From the NCBI RefSeq assembly GCF_027889715.1, contig NZ_JAPJZH010000004.1, positions 62,001 through 126,000 on the forward strand: DNA of 64,000 nt. Reading direction: 5' to 3'. Below are positions 53,100 to 62,358 of the stretch, one piece after another. Position 1 is the first letter of the stretch; every line of letters starts with the position of its first letter. The notes under the pieces were generated by a model. The model had not been told where the DNA came from, did no database searches, and saw only the letters and a program-made list of their open reading frames with translations. Both the position numbers and the translations under genes were made by a program. The stretch comes from Allohoeflea poritis (GTDB lineage Bacteria > Pseudomonadota > Alphaproteobacteria > Rhizobiales > Rhizobiaceae).

Positions 53100-53161
53100 C
53101 GCTTTTCCTCCCTGCCCATTTCGCCTTCAGTCATGGTTGTTTCCTCGGCAAAGGTCAAGAA

Positions 53162-53180
53162 ATTACCGATAATCGTTAAT
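53162..53180. promoter_or_regulatory. Second copy of the GntR-type operator
   Basis: ATTACCGATAATCGTTAAT resembles 49304-49322 (ATTATCGATAATCGTTCAA), with 16 of 19 bases equal. It lies upstream of the minus-strand dehydrogenase gene and the plus-strand Nudix gene. Confidence 0.65.
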
Positions 53181-53243
53181 TTTTTGCCTTGCGGGCCGTT
53201 CTTTGCCTGTGCGGCAGACCGTGAATCGTTTAAACGACGCACC

Positions 53244-53687
53244 ATGCGCACCCGCCCCGCTTCACGATTGATCATTCAGGACCCGCAGAACCGTGTGCTG
53301 CTTTTCCGTTTCATATTCGATCGGGGACCTCTTTCAGGCCAGGACTACTGGGCGACTCCGGGCGGCGGCCTTGAGAATGGCGAGACTTTCGAAGGTGCGG
53401 CCAAAAGGGAATTGAAGGAGGAAACGGGGCTTGAAATCGGCGATGTCGGACCCGTGATCGGCCGGCGGAATTTCGCGCTCCGGCTTCCGGACGGCGAAAC
53501 CGTCATGGCGGTAGAACGTTTCTTCCGCATCGACGTGCAGGATGTCAGCATTTCACGCAACGGCTGGACAATGCTGGAACAACAGGTGATGAAAGAGCAC
53601 CGCTGGTGGACCCGCACCGAAATCGCGGAGACCGCCGACACCATTTATCCCGAGGATATTTTACTGCTGCTTGAGGGCGAAGCCTGA
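53244..53687 (+). CDS. Nudix hydrolase
   Basis: 147 residues from ATG 53244. The Nudix box is complete: GGGLENGETFEGAAKRELKEETGLEI near 38-63 has the spaced G, E, REL and EE residues. The N-terminal beta-strand RLIIQDPQNRVLLFRF fits. It hydrolyses a nucleoside diphosphate linked to another group; the specific substrate cannot be read. Convergent with polA, with only 9 bases between the stops. Confidence 0.9.
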   Translation: MRTRPASRLIIQDPQNRVLLFRFIFDRGPLSGQDYWATPGGGLENGETFEGAAKRELKEETGLEIGDVGPVIGRRNFALRLPDGETVMAVERFFRIDVQDVSISRNGWTMLEQQVMKEHRWWTRTEIAETADTIYPEDILLLLEGEA

Positions 53688-53696
53688 CAGGCGCCT

Positions 53697-56645
53697 CTAA
53701 TGCGCCTCGTCCCAGTTGTCGGCGGCGCGGGCATCGACCTTCAACGGCACTTTCATCGCAACTGCGGGCATTGCCGAATTTTCCATGATTCCGGTGACGA
53801 CGCGAATTGTCCTGTCGACCTCGTCTTCCGGAACCTCGAAGATCAGTTCGTCATGCACCTGCAGCAGCATGCGCGCGGCAAGGCCGGCCTCATCAAGCGC
53901 GGTATCCATGCGCACCATGGCACGGCGAATGATATCGGCGGCCGAACCCTGGATCGGCGCATTGATGGCCGCGCGCTCATTGAAGGCCCGCATATGCGGA
54001 TTGCTGGTGGTGATGTCCGGATAATGGGCGCGGCGCCCGAAAATGGTTTCCACATAGCCGTGTTCGCGGGCAAAGGCCTTGGTGCTGTCCATATAGTCCT
54101 TGATGCCCGGAAAGCGCTGGAAATAGGTCTTGATGTATTCGCCGGCCTCGGAACGCTCGATACCGAGCTGGTTGGCAAGGCCGAAGGCGGAAATTCCGTA
54201 GATGATGCCGAAATTGATCGCCTTGGCGCGGCGGCGCACCTCCGCCGGCATATCCTTGACCGGCACGCCGAACATTTCGGAAGCCGTCATGGCATGAATG
54301 TCCATGCCGTCGGCGAAGGCCTGCTTGAGCGCATCGATATCGGCGACATGGGCAAGCACGCGTAATTCGATCTGCGAATAGTCGGCCGATACCAGCTTGT
54401 TGCCGGGCTCGCAGACGAATGCGGTGCGGATCTTGCGGCCCTCGGCGGTGCGCACCGGAATGTTCTGCAGGTTGGGATCAGACGACGACAGGCGGCCGGT
54501 GGTGGTGGCGGCCAGCGCATAGGATGTGTGGACGCGGGCCGTCTCGGGATTGATGAAGCCGGGCAGGGCATCCGTATAGGTGGATTTCAGCTTGGTGAGC
54601 TGACGCCAGTCGACAATCCTGCGCGGCAGGTCGTGGCCTTCGGCGGCCAGATCCTCGAGCACCTGCGCCGAGGTCGACCATTGCCCGGTCTTGGTCTTCG
54701 AGCCGCCCGGCAAGCCCATCTTGCCGAACAGGATCTCGCCGAGCTGTTTGGGCGAGCCGATATTGAACTTCTCGCCGGCCAGCTCGTAAATCTCGTCCTC
54801 GAGCGCCGCGGCCCCTTGCGCAAAATCGCCGGAAAGCCGTGACAGGATCTGCCGGTCAACGCTGATGCCGCGCCTCTCCATTCTTCCGAGCACCGGCACC
54901 ATCGGCCGCTCGAGGCGCTCATAGACCGAAGCAAGGCCCTCAGCGGCAAGGCGCGGCTTCAGCACCTGCCACAGGCGCAGCGTGATGTCGGCATCCTCGG
55001 CGGCATAGGCCACCGCCCTGTCGATCTCGACAAAGTCGAAGGTGACAGCGGATTTGCCGCTGCCGGCAACCTCCTTGTAAGCGATCGGCTTGTGGCCGAG
55101 CCAGCGATCCGACAGCGCATCCATGCCCTGGCCGCCGCGCCCGGCATCCAGCGCATAGGAAATCAGCATGGTGTCGTCATAGCCGTGCACCTCGATGCCG
55201 TAGCGGCTCATCACCAGCCAGTCATATTTGAGGTTCTGCGCGATCTTGAGGATTGACGGATCCTCAAGCAGGTCCTTGAGCTGCGCCAAGGCGTCATCGA
55301 TCGGCATCTGGCCCTCGGCCAGCCCGCCGCCGAGAAGATCGTCCTGTCCGCTCTTGTGGGCAAGCGGCACATAACATGCCTGCACCGGGCCGGACGCATT
55401 GGAGACGGCATCCTGCGGCTGATAGGCGAGCGAAAAGCCGACAAGTTCGGCCTGCATCGCATCGAGCGAGGTCGTTTCCGTATCGAAGGCGACGACACCG
55501 GTCTCACGGGCCGCTGCAATGAATTGTGCCAATGCGCCGGAGTCGCGGATGCACAGATAAGCGGCGCTGTCGATCTTCGCATTGGCGGCGGCATCCGCCC
55601 GGGCCCTTGCCAGATCGCCGGGCGTCCAGCCGCTCTCTTTTTGTTCTTGTGAAGCCGGCTTCGTATCCGGCCCGTCGCCGCGATCCAGATCGGGACCGCG
55701 TGCATCCGCGCCCCATTCGACAGCCACCTCGGCCGGTTCGATTTCCGCGGCGTCGGTTTCGGTCGCCTCGGCAACCCGGCGCGTCAGCGTGTTGAAGCCC
55801 ATTGCCTTCAAAAAGGCGATCAGCTTCGGCCCGTCCTGGGCGTCGAGATGAAAATCCGCAGGCGTATCCGCGACCGGCACATCGGTCTTCAGCGTCACGA
55901 GTTCGCGCGACAGGCGCGCCTGGTCGGCGAATTCGATGAGATTTTCGCGGCGCTTGTTCTGCTTGATCTCGCCGGCCCGTTCGAGCAGCGTGTCGAGATC
56001 GCCATAGGCCTCCAGCAGCTGGGCGGCGGTTTTCGGCCCGATGCCCGGAACGCCGGGGATATTGTCGGTCGAATCGCCGGTCAGCGACTGCATGTCGATC
56101 ATCTTGTCCGGCGGCACGCCCCATTTCTCGACCACATCCGGCGCTGCGATCTGCCGGTCCTTCATGGTGTCGTACATGGTGACGCGATCGGTGACGAGCT
56201 GCATCAGGTCCTTGTCGGACGAGACGATGGTGGTATGGGCGCCGGCAGCTTCGGCAAGCCGTGCATAGGTGGCAATCAGATCGTCGGCTTCGAATCCCGC
56301 CATTTCGATGCAGGGCAGGTTGAAGGCGCGCGTGGCCTCGCGGATAAGGCCGAATTGCGGGATGAGGTCCTCGGGCGGCGCGTCGCGATTGGCCTTGTAT
56401 TCGGGGTAGAGCTCGTTGCGGAAGGTCTTGGACGAATGGTCGAAAATGACGGCCAGATGCGTCGGGGTGACCCCGACGGAGGTATCGCGTGCCTCCGAAA
56501 GCAGCTTCCAAAGCATGTTGCAGAAGCCCGATACCGCGCCAACCGGCAGGCCGTCCGCCTTGCGCGTGAGCGGCGGCAAGGCATGGTAGGCGCGAAAAAT
56601 GTAACCCGAGCCGTCAATGAGAAAGAGATGATCGTCCTTGTTCAT
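53697..56645 (-). CDS. polA: DNA polymerase I
   Basis: 982 residues, full length. The 5'-3' exonuclease domain (1-300) starts HLFLIDGSGYIFRAYHALP and has GFEADDLIATYAR near 114 and GVPGIGPKTAAQLL near 200. The 3'-5' exonuclease domain (about 350-560) keeps VAFDTETTSLD, so proofreading should be active. The polymerase domain has VSADYSQIELRVLAHV near 760, RRRAKAINFGIIYGISAFGLA near 810 and LLQVHDELIFE near 937. Involved in repair and Okazaki fragment processing. A charged insertion with Lys/Gln (KPASQEQKESGW) near 330 is not conserved. Confidence 0.98.
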   Translation of the reverse strand: MNKDDHLFLIDGSGYIFRAYHALPPLTRKADGLPVGAVSGFCNMLWKLLSEARDTSVGVTPTHLAVIFDHSSKTFRNELYPEYKANRDAPPEDLIPQFGLIREATRAFNLPCIEMAGFEADDLIATYARLAEAAGAHTTIVSSDKDLMQLVTDRVTMYDTMKDRQIAAPDVVEKWGVPPDKMIDMQSLTGDSTDNIPGVPGIGPKTAAQLLEAYGDLDTLLERAGEIKQNKRRENLIEFADQARLSRELVTLKTDVPVADTPADFHLDAQDGPKLIAFLKAMGFNTLTRRVAEATETDAAEIEPAEVAVEWGADARGPDLDRGDGPDTKPASQEQKESGWTPGDLARARADAAANAKIDSAAYLCIRDSGALAQFIAAARETGVVAFDTETTSLDAMQAELVGFSLAYQPQDAVSNASGPVQACYVPLAHKSGQDDLLGGGLAEGQMPIDDALAQLKDLLEDPSILKIAQNLKYDWLVMSRYGIEVHGYDDTMLISYALDAGRGGQGMDALSDRWLGHKPIAYKEVAGSGKSAVTFDFVEIDRAVAYAAEDADITLRLWQVLKPRLAAEGLASVYERLERPMVPVLGRMERRGISVDRQILSRLSGDFAQGAAALEDEIYELAGEKFNIGSPKQLGEILFGKMGLPGGSKTKTGQWSTSAQVLEDLAAEGHDLPRRIVDWRQLTKLKSTYTDALPGFINPETARVHTSYALAATTTGRLSSSDPNLQNIPVRTAEGRKIRTAFVCEPGNKLVSADYSQIELRVLAHVADIDALKQAFADGMDIHAMTASEMFGVPVKDMPAEVRRRAKAINFGIIYGISAFGLANQLGIERSEAGEYIKTYFQRFPGIKDYMDSTKAFAREHGYVETIFGRRAHYPDITTSNPHMRAFNERAAINAPIQGSAADIIRRAMVRMDTALDEAGLAARMLLQVHDELIFEVPEDEVDRTIRVVTGIMENSAMPAVAMKVPLKVDARAADNWDEAH

Positions 56646-56713
56646 GGCGAAAGGGATAACGCAGCCGTTTCACCGCGTCCATGGCGGTCTCGCAATTTGA
56701 GCAATATCTGCTG

Positions 56714-57166
56714 TCAAACCGCCGGCCGGTCGGCGCTGCGCTTGGTTGCGAGATAAAGGTTCGTCTCGCTGGCCGAAATGCCCTCGATGAGGCGGATCTT
56801 GTGCAGCACCGCATCGAGCGAGGACAGTGTGTCGGTGCCGAGTTCGGCCACCAGGTCCCATTTGCCGTTGGTGGTGTGGATCGCCGTGATCTCCGGCATG
56901 CCACGCAGACTGGCGACGATGCGGTCGGCGCCGCGCCCCTGGATCGACAGCAGCATGATGCCGCGCACCGGCAGTTCGAAGGCATCGGAGCGCAAAATCA
57001 CGCTGAATCCGAGGATTTCACCGGACTGGATCAGCTTCTCCAGCCGGCTGCGCACGGTCGCCCGCGATATGCCGAGCTCAATCGCGAGATCGGATATGGC
57101 GGCACGGCCATTGTGGCGCAGCGCCGCGATGAGTTTCTGATCGGTTCCGTCCATATTGGCATACAT
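56714..57166 (-). CDS. Lrp/AsnC-family regulator
   Basis: 150 residues; ATG 57154 is an alternative start. The N-terminal HTH is DQKLIAALRHNGRAAISDLAIELGISRATVRSRLEKL, and the C-terminal RAM ligand domain has GKWDLVAELGTDTLSSLDAVLHKIR. Divergent from the arginase and ornithine cyclodeaminase genes, which it probably activates in response to arginine or ornithine. A TTGGCA-TATT-TGCCAA palindrome (57198-57213) between them is a good operator. Confidence 0.9.
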   Translation of the reverse strand: MYANMDGTDQKLIAALRHNGRAAISDLAIELGISRATVRSRLEKLIQSGEILGFSVILRSDAFELPVRGIMLLSIQGRGADRIVASLRGMPEITAIHTTNGKWDLVAELGTDTLSSLDAVLHKIRLIEGISASETNLYLATKRSADRPAV

Positions 57167-57197
57167 CTATATCAAAACGCGCAATTGATAATGCAAT

Positions 57198-57213
57198 TTG
57201 GCATATTTGCCAA
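57198..57213. promoter_or_regulatory. Likely Lrp/AsnC operator
   Basis: Perfect TTGGCA / TGCCAA inverted repeat with a TATT spacer in the short region between the divergent lrp-like and arginase genes. The spacing from both starts fits autoregulation and control of arginine catabolism. Confidence 0.6.
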
Positions 57214-57264
57214 GTTTTTTCCGCCGATCATTGACGAGATAATTCTCTCAACACGAATCGGACG

Positions 57265-58200
57265 ATGGAAATGGCATTAAATCTCAGCCTGATCGGCGCA
57301 CCCGTCGAGACCGGAGCCAGCCAGCCCGGCTGTTTGATGGGCCCGGACGCGCTCAGGACGGCCGGTATCATCGATGTTTTACGAGGTCTCGGTTACGGCG
57401 TGCGGGACCACGGCAATGCCCGTGCGGCGCCCGGGAACGGCGCGACGCACGCCAATACCGCGATCCGCAACCTCGGCGAGACCATCGCCTGGTCGCGAGC
57501 GCTCGGCGACATGGGATACCGCGCCGCCGCCGAAGGCGAGTTGCCGGTGTTTCTGGGCGGCGATCATTCCATTTCCATGGGCAGCGTGCCGGCGGTGACG
57601 CGCCACGCCGCCGAGCAGGGACGCGAACAGTTCGTGCTGTGGCTGGACGCCCATCCGGACTTCCACACGCTGGATACGACCGAAAGCGGAAACCTGCATG
57701 GAACGCCCGTCGCCTATGTCACCGGCCAGCCCGGTTTCGAGGATCATTTTCCGCCGCTCCATGCGACCGTCGATCCACGCAATGTGTGTCTGTTCGGTAT
57801 CCGCTCCGTCGACGAGTTCGAGCGCGAGAATCTGACCCGCAACGGCGTCAGCGTGCACGACATGCGGGCCATCGACGAACACGGCGTTCCAAGCCTTCTT
57901 AACGCCTTCCTCGAACGTGTCCGCGCGGCCGACGGCCGCCTGCATGTCAGTCTCGACGTGGACTTTCTCGATCCGACGATCGCGCCGGCGGTCGGCACAA
58001 CCGTTCCGGGCGGCGCGACGTTCCGCGAAGCCCATCTCGTCATGGAAATGCTGCATGACAGCGGCCTGGTGACGTCGCTCGACGTGGTTGAGCTCAACCC
58101 GTTCCTGGACGAGCGCGGCCGTACCGCGAAACTGATGGTGGACCTGGTTGCCAGCCTGTTCGGCAAGCGGGTCATGGACCGCCCGACGCGGTCCTATTGA
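57265..58200 (+). CDS. Arginase
   Basis: 311 residues; ATG at 57271 is an alternative start two codons in. Manganese ligands: GGDHS near 98-102, DAHPDFH near 127-133 and DVDFLD near 231-236. The order and the SGNLHGTPV segment match arginases rather than agmatinases. It makes ornithine plus urea from arginine, feeding ornithine cyclodeaminase encoded 24 bases downstream. This is the ordinary catabolic enzyme; the divergent family member at 8654 belongs to the peptide cluster. Confidence 0.93.
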   Translation: MEMALNLSLIGAPVETGASQPGCLMGPDALRTAGIIDVLRGLGYGVRDHGNARAAPGNGATHANTAIRNLGETIAWSRALGDMGYRAAAEGELPVFLGGDHSISMGSVPAVTRHAAEQGREQFVLWLDAHPDFHTLDTTESGNLHGTPVAYVTGQPGFEDHFPPLHATVDPRNVCLFGIRSVDEFERENLTRNGVSVHDMRAIDEHGVPSLLNAFLERVRAADGRLHVSLDVDFLDPTIAPAVGTTVPGGATFREAHLVMEMLHDSGLVTSLDVVELNPFLDERGRTAKLMVDLVASLFGKRVMDRPTRSY

Positions 58201-58224
58201 ACCGAAGGCGAGGAGGAAACTGTC

Positions 58225-59283
58225 ATGGTCCGTTTTGTCGGCGTCGATGCGATGATCAAGCTGGTCCGGAGGACCGGCCTGCAGCCATTTCTCACCGGGC
58301 TTTGCGGTGCGATCGAGAGCGATTTCAGCCGCTGGCAGAATTTCGAGAAAACACCGCGCATTGCCAGCCATTCAAGCGTCGGCGTCATCGAACTGATGCC
58401 GACCAGCGATGGCGATCACTACGGGTTCAAATATGTCAACGGCCATCCTAAGAACATGAAGGAAGGCTTGCAGACTGTGACAGCCTTCGGCGTTCTGTCC
58501 GACGTTTCAACCGGTTACCCGATCCTCGTCAGCGAGATGACATTGCTGACGGCGCTGCGCACCGCGGCGACGTCGGCCATGGCCGCCAAGCACCTCGCCC
58601 GTCCGGATTCCCGCTGCATGGCCATCATCGGCAATGGCGCGCAGTCCGAGTTCCAGGCGCTGGCCTTCGCGGCAATCACGGGAATCGAGCAGGTCCGGCT
58701 TTACGACATCGACCGCGCGGCCAGCCGCAAATGCGCCGCCAATCTGGCCGGTCGGGGGCTCGACGTGGTCATATGCCCATCCGCGCAGGACGCGGTTTCC
58801 GGCGCTGACATCATCACCACCGTGACGGCCGACAAGCAGTATGCCACGATCCTGACCGACAACATGGTCGGCGAGGGTGTGCACATCAACGCGGTCGGCG
58901 GCGACTGCCCGGGCAAGACCGAACTGCACCGGGACATCCTCCTGCGCTCCAGAATCTTTGTCGAATTTACGGCACAGACACGTATCGAGGGCGAAATCCA
59001 GCAGCTTCCGGAAAATTATCCGGTGACGGAGCTCTGGCAGGTGATTGCCGGGACGGAGGCCGGCCGACAATCGGCCCGGGATATCACGCTGTTCGATTCC
59101 GTCGGCTTTGCGATCGAGGATTTCTCGGCCCTCAATTTCGTACGCGAACAGGCCCTAAGCCACGGAATTTACGAGGAACTTGATCTGATCGCGGATCTGC
59201 ACGACCCGCGCAACCTGTTTGGCGTTCTGGGCCATGGAAGCGCGCCCTTTCGCGGACCGCAGCAGCCGCCTGAAGCGGCGTGA
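58225..59283 (+). CDS. Ornithine cyclodeaminase
   Basis: 352 residues from ATG 58225. NAD-binding GNGAQSEFQALAF near 133 and the ornithine-contacting region with PRIASHSSVGVIELMP near 45-60, KYVNGHPKN near 71-79 and TLLTALRTAATSAMAAKHL near 106-124 match the cyclodeaminase family of rhizobia. It converts ornithine directly to proline and ammonia. With arginase it forms the two-gene arginine-to-proline route. A terminator follows at 59506. Confidence 0.93.
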   Translation: MVRFVGVDAMIKLVRRTGLQPFLTGLCGAIESDFSRWQNFEKTPRIASHSSVGVIELMPTSDGDHYGFKYVNGHPKNMKEGLQTVTAFGVLSDVSTGYPILVSEMTLLTALRTAATSAMAAKHLARPDSRCMAIIGNGAQSEFQALAFAAITGIEQVRLYDIDRAASRKCAANLAGRGLDVVICPSAQDAVSGADIITTVTADKQYATILTDNMVGEGVHINAVGGDCPGKTELHRDILLRSRIFVEFTAQTRIEGEIQQLPENYPVTELWQVIAGTEAGRQSARDITLFDSVGFAIEDFSALNFVREQALSHGIYEELDLIADLHDPRNLFGVLGHGSAPFRGPQQPPEAA

Positions 59284-59661
59284 TCCCGGCAGAATCCTGG
59301 GACGCGGATAACGGGTTTTTCCACTGTAACATAGTCGTGACTGCAATCTCGCGGTTGTGTCCTTGAATTGCCACATTCATCAGCCCAAATCACAGTCACC
59401 GGCAAGCAAAAATGCCGATGTCTGGCGAGAGGCATGTCCCCCGCCACGCCGGACACGAGCGGCGACCTCATCCCCCCTCTCCGGGTCGCCGCTCACATCC
59501 CCAACGCCACCGTGACTATCCCCTCCAGCCACGGTGGCATCTTTTTGGCGGATTCCCTCACCTCGATCGCACCGAATTTCAGAACCGGGAACCGCATATT
59601 GTGTTTCCGGTCCAACTCGCATTAATGTCCGGCTGCGTTTCCCCCAGTTCAGGAGTGCTCC
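59284..59661. other. Intergenic with two stem-loops
   Basis: No gene. An 11-bp inverted repeat GAGCGGCGACC (59457-59467) / GGTCGCCGCTC (59484-59494) precedes the terminator listed at 59506. The promoter of the M20 peptidase gene should lie after 59550. Confidence 0.6.
59506..59546 (+). terminator. Intrinsic terminator of the arginase/cyclodeaminase operon
   Basis: GCCACCGTG (59506-59514) pairs with CACGGTGGC (59530-59538), followed by ATCTTTTT. A clear stem plus T-run. Confidence 0.85.
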
Positions 59662-61044
59662 ATGGCCGATCTCGACGCCACGCTTTCGCAGGCAGACAGC
59701 AATCTCGACGACAGTATCGACAGGCTCACGCAGCTTGTCAGGATAAAATCCATCTCGACGGATCCGGCCTACGCAGCAGACTGCCGCAAGGCAGCCGAAT
59801 GGCTTGTCGATGCGCTGAACGACATCGGATTTTCCGCAGGCGTGCGCGATACGATCGGCCACCCGATGGTGGTCGCCCATCATGACGGTCCGGACGGGGC
59901 GCCGCATGTGCTGTTCTACGGTCACTACGACGTGCAGCCGGTCGACCCGATCGAGCTGTGGACCAACGATCCGTTCGCGCCGGTCATTACCGAGCTTACG
60001 CCGGGCCGCAAGGTGATCACCGGGCGGGGAACCAGTGACGACAAGGGACAGCTCATGACCTTTGTCGAGGCATGCCGGGCCTACAAGCAGACCCATGGGA
60101 CCCTGCCCTGCAAGGTATCGATTCTGTTCGAGGGCGAGGAAGAATCGGGCTCCATATCGCTGCAGCCCTTTCTCGATGCCAATGCGGAAGAACTCAAAGC
60201 CGATCTGGCGCTGGTGTGCGATACCGGCATGTGGGATCCCGACACGCCCTCAATCTCCGTGGCGCTGCGCGGCCTGACCGGCGAGGAGGTCACGGTCAAG
60301 GCGGCCAGCCGCGATCTGCATTCCGGCCATTACGGCGGCAATGCCGCCAACCCGATCCATATTCTTGCATCCATACTGGGCGCCATGCACGACGCCGACG
60401 GCCGGGTGACCATCCCGAATTTCTATGACGGCGTTCACGAAACGCCCGACCACATCAAGGCCGCATGGGAAGCGCTGGGCCCGCCGAAGGGCTTTCTTGA
60501 AGATATCGGGCTCTCGATCCCGTCGGGCGAGAAGGACCGAAGCATTCTCGAGCGCTGCTGGGCAAGGCCGACCGCTGAAGTCAACGGCATCGTCGGCGGC
60601 TATACGGGCGAGGGCTTCAAGACCGTTATCCCGGCCGAGGCCTCGGCCAAGGTCTCGTTCCGGCTGGTGGGCGATCAGGACCCGGTGGCCGTGCGGGAGA
60701 ATTTTCGCGCATTCGTCAGACAACGCATTCCGGCGGACTGCTCTGTGGCGTTTGCCGAGCACGGCACATCCGGCGCCATTCAACTGTCCTATGACGCGCC
60801 GGAACTTGCCAAGGCGGGCGCGGCGCTGGAGGCGGAATGGGGCAAACCGGCGGCGCTGACCGGCATGGGTGGCTCGATCCCCATCGTCGGCGATTTCCAG
60901 TCGAAGCTCGGCATGAACTCGCTGCTCGTCGGCTTCGCGCTTGAAGATGACAGCATCCATTCGCCCAACGAGAAATACGACCTGCGCTCGTTCCACAAGG
61001 GCGTGCGCTCGTGGATCAGGATCCTGGACGCGCTGGCAAGCTGA
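59662..61044 (+). CDS. M20-family metallopeptidase (dipeptidase-like)
   Basis: 460 residues. Metal-binding pattern: GHYDVQPVDP near 93-102 with the His and the Asp on the next strand, FEGEEESGS near 156-164 with the general base Glu, and a late His in SIHSPNEKYDL near 433-443. The insertion domain near 200-340 is the usual dimerisation lobe. It acts on dipeptides or N-acylated amino acids in the cytoplasm. Same strand as the arginine genes but separated by the terminator. Confidence 0.9.
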   Translation: MADLDATLSQADSNLDDSIDRLTQLVRIKSISTDPAYAADCRKAAEWLVDALNDIGFSAGVRDTIGHPMVVAHHDGPDGAPHVLFYGHYDVQPVDPIELWTNDPFAPVITELTPGRKVITGRGTSDDKGQLMTFVEACRAYKQTHGTLPCKVSILFEGEEESGSISLQPFLDANAEELKADLALVCDTGMWDPDTPSISVALRGLTGEEVTVKAASRDLHSGHYGGNAANPIHILASILGAMHDADGRVTIPNFYDGVHETPDHIKAAWEALGPPKGFLEDIGLSIPSGEKDRSILERCWARPTAEVNGIVGGYTGEGFKTVIPAEASAKVSFRLVGDQDPVAVRENFRAFVRQRIPADCSVAFAEHGTSGAIQLSYDAPELAKAGAALEAEWGKPAALTGMGGSIPIVGDFQSKLGMNSLLVGFALEDDSIHSPNEKYDLRSFHKGVRSWIRILDALAS

Positions 61045-61056
61045 CGGGATCGGTCA

Positions 61057-61086
61057 GGCGCGGCTGGCTATCCGCTCAGCCGCGCC
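61057..61086. terminator. Inverted repeat between convergent genes
   Basis: 10-bp perfect repeat GGCGCGGCTG (61057-61066) / CAGCCGCGCC (61077-61086) just after the peptidase stop and overlapping the acyltransferase stop. Probably a shared terminator; the T-run is poor. Confidence 0.5.
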
Positions 61087-62186
61087 CAGCGCGGCCGTTC
61101 GAACAGGAAACGCCCCAAACCGGTGATCTGCACGAGCCAGAACAATAGGACAGGTCCGGCGACCGCCGCAATCCAGACCAGCAGCGAAACCGTTCCGATA
61201 TCCGTCACCACGCCAAGTTTCAGAAGCACCACGCGCGTGACCGCCATGGGCAGGAAAAAAGCCAGGTAAATCACGATCGAATGGGCACCGCACCAGCGAA
61301 TGAACTCGCCCTTTCCAAAAGCTGAGAGCACGGCGCTGAGCGAAACCAGCGCGACGACACCGCCGATACCCAGAATCAGCGAGACGACCGGCATCATGGA
61401 AAAGGCGATGGTCGAGGCATCCGTGAAGTCAGCCACCCAATCAGGCAGGCCGGCGACCGGAGCCGCCCAGCGCGTTGCGAACCAGGTGACGGCCATGATC
61501 GCAATGGTCACCGCCAGCATGGTCACCGGATTGCGCCGCGCGAAATCCGCAAGGGCGAACACCTGCCCGGAAAGCGCATAGCCGGCGAAGAACCAGACGA
61601 AATAGGATGCAAATTCGTCGATCACCACCGCGCCCGTATGGATCGGCAACACCTGCAGCAAAACGGCCGCCGCCAGCACAATTGGAACCGGCACTGTGCG
61701 CACCAGCCGGGTGACGATGAAGAAGACAGGCAATATGTAGATGAACCACAACGTGCCGAAGGGCTGCACAAAGGCGAGCAGATAGTTGACGAACGGCGCG
61801 GCAAGCCCGCCTTCGGCAGCCATGCCCGGCGCCTTGAAGGCGAACTGGATGGTCAGCCAGAGCACGTAGAAATAGGCAAAGTGGAGAACCTTGGTGTCGA
61901 GGAACCGGCCAAGCGGTTTGTCGACGCCGCGCATGAAGAACAGACCGGACGCCAGGAAAAAGGCCGGCATGCGCATCGGCTGGCTGACCTCCACGAATAT
62001 GTGCATCCAGCCATCGGCGCCGGCCGCCTTTTCGACGCCGGCCACCGAATGCAGCATGACGACGAGCAGGATGCAGAAGCCCTTGAGGTAATCGACCCAC
62101 ACGACCCGGCCCGATTCCAGATGAACATAGTCGCGCATCGCGTGAGCCGAAGCGGCTGCGGGTGACTGTTTTTCCACATAGGCCAT
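61068..62186 (-). CDS. Acyltransferase 3 family membrane protein
   Basis: 372 residues from ATG 62186. About ten hydrophobic helices with the family signatures WVDYLKGFCILLVVMLH near 28-44 (the conserved His after the first helix) and MRMPAFFLASGLFFMRG near 70-86. FWLVQITGLGRFLFERPRW ends the protein. These enzymes acylate surface polysaccharides or small molecules at the inner membrane. A monocistronic gene without functional context here. Confidence 0.88.
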   Translation of the reverse strand: MAYVEKQSPAAASAHAMRDYVHLESGRVVWVDYLKGFCILLVVMLHSVAGVEKAAGADGWMHIFVEVSQPMRMPAFFLASGLFFMRGVDKPLGRFLDTKVLHFAYFYVLWLTIQFAFKAPGMAAEGGLAAPFVNYLLAFVQPFGTLWFIYILPVFFIVTRLVRTVPVPIVLAAAVLLQVLPIHTGAVVIDEFASYFVWFFAGYALSGQVFALADFARRNPVTMLAVTIAIMAVTWFATRWAAPVAGLPDWVADFTDASTIAFSMMPVVSLILGIGGVVALVSLSAVLSAFGKGEFIRWCGAHSIVIYLAFFLPMAVTRVVLLKLGVVTDIGTVSLLVWIAAVAGPVLLFWLVQITGLGRFLFERPRWARLSG

Positions 62187-62358
62187 GGTGCAATCCGTAA
62201 GGAAGATCATTGAATTTCCTGATCAAAATAGCAGAGCAACCAAAGCGAAGCGTTAATATCCGCGTGGCAATTGTCCCGGCCCGGCAAAACGATTAACGCC
62301 CCCTTAAATTGCCGCAATTAAAGTCCAAGCCGCTCCACCTGAAAAAGTGCTGGGACGC

